32,748 nt of DNA from Blastococcus sp. MG754426 (GTDB lineage Bacteria; Actinomycetota; Actinomycetes; Mycobacteriales; Geodermatophilaceae). The notes beneath the pieces were generated by a model that had not been told where the DNA came from, did not search any database, and saw only the letters and a program-made list of their open reading frames with translations. Shown in pieces: positions 28,103-32,748 of this stretch (position 1 is the first letter of the stretch; each line of letters begins with the position of its first letter). Made by a program: the position numbers and the translations under genes. Location of the stretch: assembly GCF_021699055.1 (NCBI RefSeq), contig NZ_SSXC01000045.1, positions 1-32,748 on the forward strand. The letters are read 5' to 3'.

Positions 28103-29708
28103 CCTGCTCGCCGCCGACGCCACCATCGGCAACCCGGCGATCAACATCTCGATCTTCGGCGCGTTCGTCGTCGTCACCCTGGCCATCACCTTCCGGGCCA
28201 GCCGCAACAACAAGAGCGCCGCCGACTACTACGCCGCCGGCCGCACCATCACCGGCCAGCAGAACGGCCTGGCCATCGCCGGCGACTACCTGTCGGCGGC
28301 CTCGTTCCTCGGCATCGCCGGCGCCATCGCCATCTACGGCTACGACGGCTTCCTGTACTCCATCGGCTTCCTGGTGGCGTGGCTCGTCGCGCTGCTGCTG
28401 GTCGCCGAGCTCATGCGCAACACCGCCCGCTTCACGATGGCCGACGTGCTGGCCTTCCGGATGCGGCAGGGGCCGGTGCGCACCGCGGCCGCCATCTCGA
28501 CGCTGGCGGTCTCGCTGTTCTACCTGCTGGCCCAGATGGCCGGCGCCGGCGGCCTGGTCGCGCTGCTGCTGGGGGTGAGCGGGCCGGTGGCCGAGGCGCT
28601 GGTCGTCGTCGTGGTCGGCGCGCTGATGATCTTCTACGTGCTCGTCGGCGGCATGCGCGGCACGACGTGGGTGCAGATCATCAAGGCCAGCCTGCTCATC
28701 GCCGGCGCGCTGGTGATGACGCTGTGGGTGCTCGCCGACTACGGCTTCAACCTCTCGTCGCTGCTCGGCGGCGCGGTGACCAGCGCGGGGAGCGAGAGCG
28801 TGCTCAACCCGGGCGCTCAGTACGGCATCAGCGACACCACCCGGCTGGACTTCATCAGCCTGGCGCTGGCCCTGGTGCTCGGCACCGCCGGCCTGCCGCA
28901 CGTGCTGATGCGCTTCTACACCGTGCCGACGGCGAAGGCCGCACGGACCTCGGTGGTCTGGGCGATCTGGCTGATCGGCATCTTCTACCTGTTCAGCCTG
29001 ATCATCGGCTACGGCGCCGGTGCGATGGTGGGCGCGGAGACGATCGTCGCCGCCCCCGGGGGCGTCAACGCCGCCGCCCCGCTGCTCGCCTTCGAGCTCG
29101 GCGGCACGGTGCTGCTCGGCATCATCGCCGGTGTCGCGTTCGCGACCATCCTCGCGGTGGTCGCCGGCCTGACCATCACCGCGTCGGCGTCCTTCGCGCA
29201 CGACGTCTACGCCTCGGTGATCAAGAAGGGCGACGTCCCGCCGAACGGTGAGGTCAAGGTCGCCCGGATCACCGCCGTCGTCATCGGCGCCATCTCCATC
29301 GGGCTGGGCATCCTGGCGCTGCGCGCCGGGCTGAACATCGCCTTCCTGGTGGCGCTGGCGTTCGCCGTGGCCGCCTCGGCGAACCTGCCGACGATCCTCT
29401 ACACGCTGTTCTGGAAGCGGTTCACCACCCAGGGCGCGCTGTGGTCGATCTACGGCGGCCTGATCATCTGCGTCGGGCTGATCCTCTTCTCGCCGGTGGT
29501 GTCGGGCACCGAGACGTCGATGTTCCCCGGCGTCGACTTCGCCTGGTTCCCGCTGCGCAACCCGGGCCTGGTCTCCATCCCCGCGTCGTTCCTCCTCGGC
29601 TACCTGGGCACCGTCCTCACCAAGGAGAAGCCGAACGAGGCCAAGTGGGCCGAGCTCGAGGTGCGGGCCCTCACCGGCATCGGGGCGGAGAAGGCCGTCC
29701 AGCACTGA
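28095..29708 (+). CDS. actP: Cation/acetate symporter, ActP/MctC type
   Basis: A 537-residue SSF transporter with about 13 membrane helices. Family stretches include ADYYAAGRTITGQQNGLAIA, GDYLSAASFLGIAGAIA, VGGMRGTTWVQIIKA, LGTAGLPHVLMRFYTVP and TITASASFAHDVYASV. It should import acetate and related monocarboxylates. GTG 28095 lies inside the end of the DUF485 gene with AGGGGG upstream, giving coupled translation; the 12 residues before it in the open frame are DUF485 sequence in another frame. Expression likely depends on the CRP/GlxR-type site at 27632, possibly also on LytTR. A bidirectional terminator follows. Confidence 0.94.
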   Translation: MPDLLAADATIGNPAINISIFGAFVVVTLAITFRASRNNKSAADYYAAGRTITGQQNGLAIAGDYLSAASFLGIAGAIAIYGYDGFLYSIGFLVAWLVALLLVAELMRNTARFTMADVLAFRMRQGPVRTAAAISTLAVSLFYLLAQMAGAGGLVALLLGVSGPVAEALVVVVVGALMIFYVLVGGMRGTTWVQIIKASLLIAGALVMTLWVLADYGFNLSSLLGGAVTSAGSESVLNPGAQYGISDTTRLDFISLALALVLGTAGLPHVLMRFYTVPTAKAARTSVVWAIWLIGIFYLFSLIIGYGAGAMVGAETIVAAPGGVNAAAPLLAFELGGTVLLGIIAGVAFATILAVVAGLTITASASFAHDVYASVIKKGDVPPNGEVKVARITAVVIGAISIGLGILALRAGLNIAFLVALAFAVAASANLPTILYTLFWKRFTTQGALWSIYGGLIICVGLILFSPVVSGTETSMFPGVDFAWFPLRNPGLVSIPASFLLGYLGTVLTKEKPNEAKWAELEVRALTGIGAEKAVQH

Positions 29709-29709
29709 C

Positions 29710-29767
29710 GAAGGGCCTCGCTGCCCCCACGGCTCGCGAGCTCGCCGCGGGACCCTGCAGCGCGGCC
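29710..29767. repeat. 58-base structured repeat, copy 1
   Basis: Directly after the ActP stop. It begins GAAGG, has a CCCCCA run and a GCTCGCGAGCTCGC core, and closes with GGCC. The outer arms GGCCTCGCTGC (29714-29724) and GCAGCGCGGCC (29757-29767) pair at 10 of 11 positions. It aligns along its whole length with 31176-31234, although the arms differ. Confidence 0.6.
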
Positions 29768-29784
29768 GGTTCCAGCACGTCACC

Positions 29785-29816
29785 AGGCGCGCGTCCCCGG
29801 GAGGGGGCGCGCGCCT
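29785..29816. terminator. Bidirectional terminator between ActP and the 93-residue protein gene
   Basis: A 14-bp stem with one G-T pair (29785-29798 with 29803-29816; left arm AGGCGCGCGTCCCC) closes a GGGA loop, between two convergent genes. Confidence 0.7.
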
Positions 29817-29828
29817 CGTGCGTCCCGG

Positions 29829-30110
29829 TCAGGCGGCGGTGGCGTGGGCCGGCGCCGCCACGGTGGCGGGGTCGGCGGGGAGGACGGCGTCGACCGCGCT
29901 CGCGGTGCCCGCGACGGCGAGCGCGACCGGGGCCGGTGCGGGCTCCGGGCGGCGGGCGCGGACGACCCAGCGGGCGACCAGGCCGGTCAGCACGACCAGG
30001 CCGGCGACGGCGTGCTGCCCGGGCGCGCTGATCGCGACGGCGACCGCCGCCAGGTAGACCAGCGAGAGCAGGGCGGCGGGGACGGGCACACGGGGCAGGT
30101 GCAGGTGCAC
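29829..30110 (-). CDS. Small membrane protein, function unknown
   Basis: A 93-residue protein starting at GTG 30110 with GGAGG 7 bases upstream. Two hydrophobic stretches (about 8-29 and 32-49; PAALLSLVYLAAVAVAIS and HAVAGLVVLTGLVARW) are followed by RARRPEPAP and an Ala/Val-rich tail that may form a third segment. I recognise no family. The longer open frame upstream crosses a strong terminator and is not credible. It lies downstream of the Mn catalase on the same strand but is separated from it by that terminator. Confidence 0.55.
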   Translation of the reverse strand: MHLHLPRVPVPAALLSLVYLAAVAVAISAPGQHAVAGLVVLTGLVARWVVRARRPEPAPAPVALAVAGTASAVDAVLPADPATVAAPAHATAA

Positions 30111-30143
30111 GGCAGGACCTCCGGGTGGGGCTGGGCCCGCCGG

Positions 30144-30180
30144 GCCGGCGGCCGCGCCCGGGAGCGGGCGGGCCGCCGGC
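30144..30180 (-). terminator. Terminator of the Mn catalase gene
   Basis: A 16-bp stem with one bulged base: GCCGGCGGCC (30144-30153) with 30171-30180, continued by CGCCCG (30155-30160) with 30165-30170, loop GGAG. It starts 30 bases after the catalase stop. Confidence 0.7.
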
Positions 30181-30210
30181 ACGGCGACGGCGCAACGGTG
30201 GGGTCGGGGC

Positions 30211-31071
30211 CTACTTGAGCATGTCCTTGGCCCGCTGGAGCATCGACTGGCCCTCCATCTGCGGCGTCGGGAAGAGCCGCGGGTCACCCGGGGGCAGGAT
30301 CGGGGCGTCCGCGCTGGCCTCGATCGGCCGGGCGGTCATCTCGCCGCGGCCGTCGAGGGCGGGCCCGTGCGCCCAGCGGCCGGCGGCGGCCTCCGGACCG
30401 TCGGAGGCGACGATGAAGGCGTAACCGGCGTCGCCCGGCTCCTCCTCCAGCGGGAAGGCCTCGGGCACCGGGATGCCCTCGAGCCCGTCCTCCTTGAGCT
30501 CCTCGATCGCGGCCAGCCACTGCATCTGGTGCATGTGGTCGCGGGCGATGAGGAACTTCAGCATGTCCTTGACCCCGGGGTCGTCGGTCATGTTGAACAA
30601 CCGGGACACCTGCAGGCGGCCCTGCATCTCGGCGGTGGCGTTGTAGTGGAAGTCGGCCATCAGGTTGCCGCTGGCGGTCACGTAGCCGCCGCTCCAGGGC
30701 AGCCCCATGGAGTCGCGGTAGTAGGCGCCGCCACCGTTGACGATCGCGTGCTGCGGGTTGACGTCGCCGTAGCCGGCGGCCGCCTCCTTGGTGCGGTCGG
30801 CCGCGTCCGGCTTGAGCGGCTGGTGGTCCAGCAGCCGGTCGATCATCGTCACGATCATCTCGACGTGGGCCAGCTCCTCGGTGCCGATGGACAGGAGCAT
30901 GTCCTTGTACTTGCCGGGCAGCCGGCAGTTCCAGCCCTGCAGCAGGTACTGCGTGGCGACGGTCATCTCACCCCACTGACCGCCGAGGATCTCCTGCATC
31001 CGGCGGGCGAACGCGGCGTCGGGACCATCGGGCTTCGCCTCGTACTGCAGGGCCTGGGTGTGCGTGAACAC
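30211..31071 (-). CDS. Manganese catalase
   Basis: A 286-residue non-haem catalase that converts hydrogen peroxide to water and oxygen with a dimanganese centre. All ligands expected from the Lactobacillus plantarum enzyme are at matching positions: E35 (QWGEMT), E66 and H69 (TEELAHVE), E148 (NATAEMQ) and H181 (RDHMHQMQ). The C-terminal part is Pro-rich and ends MLQRAKDMLK. GTG 31071 has AAGGAG 5 bases upstream; the longer frame is shadow. The leader contains a CACCGC-GCTC-GCGGTG hairpin (31095-31110) and, further up, repeat copy 2. No peroxide regulator is encoded nearby; the kinase and regulator next to it are candidates. Confidence 0.95.
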   Translation of the reverse strand: MFTHTQALQYEAKPDGPDAAFARRMQEILGGQWGEMTVATQYLLQGWNCRLPGKYKDMLLSIGTEELAHVEMIVTMIDRLLDHQPLKPDAADRTKEAAAGYGDVNPQHAIVNGGGAYYRDSMGLPWSGGYVTASGNLMADFHYNATAEMQGRLQVSRLFNMTDDPGVKDMLKFLIARDHMHQMQWLAAIEELKEDGLEGIPVPEAFPLEEEPGDAGYAFIVASDGPEAAAGRWAHGPALDGRGEMTARPIEASADAPILPPGDPRLFPTPQMEGQSMLQRAKDMLK

Positions 31072-31175
31072 GGGCTCTCCTTGCGTCGTCGCTCCACCGC
31101 GCTCGCGGTGACGAAGGAGTTCTGCCCGCGCCCGGTGGCCCCCCGGTGCCGTCCCGTGGCCCGCCCGTGCCAAGT

Positions 31176-31234
31176 GAAGGACCCCCTCGCCCCCCATCGC
31201 TCCCGGGCTCGCGGCGGGCCGCTGCGAGGGGGCC
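31176..31234. repeat. 59-base structured repeat, copy 2
   Basis: Lies between the Mn catalase leader and the soluble kinase. It has the same order as copy 1: GAAGG start, CCCCCCA run, GGGCTCGCGGCGGG core, closing GGCC. Here the outer arms are CCCCCTCGC (31182-31190) and GCGAGGGGG (31224-31232), a perfect 9-bp pair. The pairing is kept although the arm sequence differs from copy 1. Confidence 0.6.
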
Positions 31235-31280
31235 GTAGCGCCCGCCGGGCCCCACTCGGCACGCCCGGGCTCCGAGGAGC

Positions 31281-32021
31281 TCACCTGTCCGGGAGGCGCA
31301 CCGTCAGGGTGAGCTCGTCGCCGTCCGCCGACCACAGCACCCGCCCCCCCAGCTCGCCGGCCTGCCGGCGCACCGACCACAGCCCGAGCCCGGTGAGGTC
31401 CACCGGAGGGCGGTCGTCGCGCAGGTGCTGGAGGACCCGCTCGACCGGGACGCCGGCCTGGGTGATCGCCAGGTCCACCCACCCGCCCCGGGCGGTGACG
31501 CGGAGCCGGACCGGCGCACCGCCGCCGTGCCGGTGGGCGTTCTCCAGCAGGTTGAGCAGGATGCGCTGCACGCGCGCGTCGGCGACGGCGACGTCCCCGG
31601 CGTCGTCCTCCACCTCCAGCGCGAGCTGGGCCCGGGGCAGCCCGGAGGCGGCCACCGAGGCCCGCAGGACGTCGCAGAGGGTCCGGGTGCCCCGGGACCG
31701 CTGGACGGCACCCCCCGTCGCGTCGGCGGTGCGCAGCATGGACGACAGGTGGGCCGTCTGCGCCCGCGCGAGCGCGAGCAGCTCGGCGGCCTGCCCGGGC
31801 GTGCGGTCCAGGGAGCCGAGCGCCGCCTCCAGCGAGGCCAGCGGGCTGCGCATGTCGTGGCAGAGCGCCCGGACGACGGCGTCCTCGGCGCTGGGGGGCT
31901 CGGGATCGGGGGTGGTGGTCGTCCGGCGCGGGCGCGGGAGGTGCGCGCGCAGCACCCGGGCGAGATCGTTGAGCAGTCCGCGGCTCCGCGTCGACGCCTG
32001 CGTGTCGGCAGCCAGGGTCAC
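31281..32021 (-). CDS. Soluble histidine kinase-like protein with degenerate ATP site
   Basis: A 246-residue protein without membrane helices. HisKA features include H55 in ALCHDMRSPLASLEAAL. The ATPase domain has the N box LLNLLENAHRHGGG and a G2-like DLTGLGLWSVRRQAGELGG, but the G1 box, normally DxGxG, reads ITQAGVP, so the adenine-binding aspartate is missing. It may bind ATP poorly or act as a phosphatase or scaffold. There is no sensor domain; the first 45 residues are Arg/Pro-rich. GTG 32021 has GAGGAGG 5 bases upstream. It is divergent from the NarL-type regulator, with 60 bases between starts. Confidence 0.85.
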   Translation of the reverse strand: MTLAADTQASTRSRGLLNDLARVLRAHLPRPRRTTTTPDPEPPSAEDAVVRALCHDMRSPLASLEAALGSLDRTPGQAAELLALARAQTAHLSSMLRTADATGGAVQRSRGTRTLCDVLRASVAASGLPRAQLALEVEDDAGDVAVADARVQRILLNLLENAHRHGGGAPVRLRVTARGGWVDLAITQAGVPVERVLQHLRDDRPPVDLTGLGLWSVRRQAGELGGRVLWSADGDELTLTVRLPDR

Positions 32022-32081
32022 GGGCACCTCCTCGGGAGTCCGGTCAGCAGCGCCGGAGACGCACCGACCGTCAGGAGTGAT

Positions 32082-32748
32082 GTGGGGCAGACCGACGACG
32101 CGGCCGCTGCTGACCGCAGGCCGCCGGTGGACGTGGTCGTCGTGGACGACCACCCGTTGTTCACGCGTGGGCTGAGCCTGCTGCTCCCGGGGCTCAGCGA
32201 GGGCCGGGTGCGGGTGGTGGCGACGACGGAGGACGCCTCGGCCGCCGCCGCGATGGTGCAGCGGCACCACGCCGACGTGGCGATCGTCGACCTGCACATG
32301 CCGCCCCCGGGGGGGACCAGGGCGATCGCCGCCATCCGGCGCGCGGACCCGATGGTGCGGGTGGTGGCGCTCTCCGGGCTGGCCGAGGCGGACGCCGCCA
32401 TCGAGGCGTTGCGGGCGGGGGCCTCGGGCTTCCTGCCGAAGACGGCCGACCCCGAGGCGCTGGTGCGGCCGCTGCTCGCCGTCCTCGACGGCTGGTCGGT
32501 GCTGCCCGAGGCGCTGCTGCGCCAGCTGCTGTCGGACGCCGCGCCGACGGGGGAGCAGGGCGTCGTCGACCGGCTGACCGCCGACGAGCGCCGGCTGTGG
32601 CGGCTGATCGCCGACGGCACCAGCACCGTGGACATCGCGACGACGCTGCACGTCTCGGAGCGGACGGCGAAGCGGCTGGTGGCGCACCTGCTGCGCCGGC
32701 TCGAGGTGGCGACGCGGGTGGAGGCGGCGACGCTGGCCGGGCGGGTGG
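32082..32748 (+). CDS. NarL/LuxR-family response regulator (partial, cut by window end)
   Basis: The gene runs off the window after 222 codons with no stop, close to its expected end. The receiver has VVVVDDHPLFTRGLSLLL, phosphoacceptor D70 in VAIVDLHMPPPGG and the lysine in FLPKTADPEAL. The helix-turn-helix is LTADERRLWRLIADGTSTVD, then VSERTAKRLVAHLLRRL. GTG 32082 has AGGAG 4 bases upstream; GTG 32127 is a shorter alternative. It is divergent from the soluble kinase, its likely partner. Confidence 0.88.
   Translation, partial: MGQTDDAAAADRRPPVDVVVVDDHPLFTRGLSLLLPGLSEGRVRVVATTEDASAAAAMVQRHHADVAIVDLHMPPPGGTRAIAAIRRADPMVRVVALSGLAEADAAIEALRAGASGFLPKTADPEALVRPLLAVLDGWSVLPEALLRQLLSDAAPTGEQGVVDRLTADERRLWRLIADGTSTVDIATTLHVSERTAKRLVAHLLRRLEVATRVEAATLAGRV

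Noticed and set aside
28089..29783. 564-codon minus-strand frame opposite ActP
   Set aside because: Same Gln/Gly/Asp/His-rich antisense pattern; ActP is unmistakable on the other strand.
1..32748. CRISPR array, insertion sequence, prophage, integrase, tRNA or riboswitch
   Set aside because: No regular spacer-repeat array, transposase or integrase motif, tRNA T-loop signature or known riboswitch core was recognised; short motifs could still be missed by eye.

Overview
The window is very G+C-rich DNA (about three quarters G+C by eye). Starts are often GTG, 4-base gene overlaps are frequent, and several genes show a TANNNT box exactly 7 bases before the start codon, which is typical of leaderless actinobacterial transcripts. 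EgtE-, SigK/RskA-, LpqE- and GerMN-type proteins point to an actinobacterium. Geodermatophilaceae (Blastococcus, Geodermatophilus, Modestobacter) is my best guess, but it is an inference. There is no CRISPR array, insertion sequence, integrase or phage gene; this looks like ordinary chromosome starting at the end of an rRNA operon.

Layout. Bases 1-96 hold the 3' end of a 5S rRNA and its terminator, followed by a 490-base stretch without a convincing gene. 587-4656 (minus strand) is a run that reads DUF4397 surface protein, class F sortase, ECF sigma factor (SigK type), RskA-type anti-sigma factor, then an EgtE-like PLP lyase. 4797-7859 holds DUF309, a TspO-like membrane protein, a photolyase and a STAS protein. 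8001-11169 is a tightly overlapping response regulator / histidine kinase / GerMN-AMIN lipoprotein operon that recalls MtrAB-LpqB. It converges on a secreted protein built from the same AMIN-like domain. 12028-15889 carries an Fpg/Nei glycosylase, a frameshifted GAF-GAF-chemotaxis-type transducer and a metallo-beta-lactamase-fold hydrolase. 15998-21292 (minus) is a two-component system followed by a MacB-type ABC exporter.

21368-23546 has an LpqE-like lipoprotein, a 49-residue zinc-ribbon protein and an unusual Rieske protein. 23682-29708 is a carboxylate-uptake module: LytS-type kinase, LytTR regulator, a small membrane protein with a sodium/solute symporter, then DUF485 with an ActP-type symporter behind a CRP/GlxR-like operator. 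29829-32748 has a small membrane protein, a manganese catalase, a soluble kinase with a decayed ATP-binding motif and a divergent NarL-type regulator cut by the window end.

How the parts work together. The window is rich in signalling (four kinases, five response regulators, one sigma/anti-sigma pair, one STAS protein, one transducer) and in stress defence (ergothioneine step, photolyase, base-excision glycosylase, Mn catalase). The most interesting non-coding signals are two families of structured repeats, each present twice: a composite double hairpin placed just after stop codons (12895-12957 and 15929-15993), and a 58-59 base element (29710-29767 and 31176-31234). The most interesting protein systems are the sigma/sortase/DUF4397 operon with a candidate self-regulated promoter, the three-gene kinase-lipoprotein operon, and the Rieske protein that has a degenerate second Rieske-like segment and appears to lack one iron-ligand histidine.
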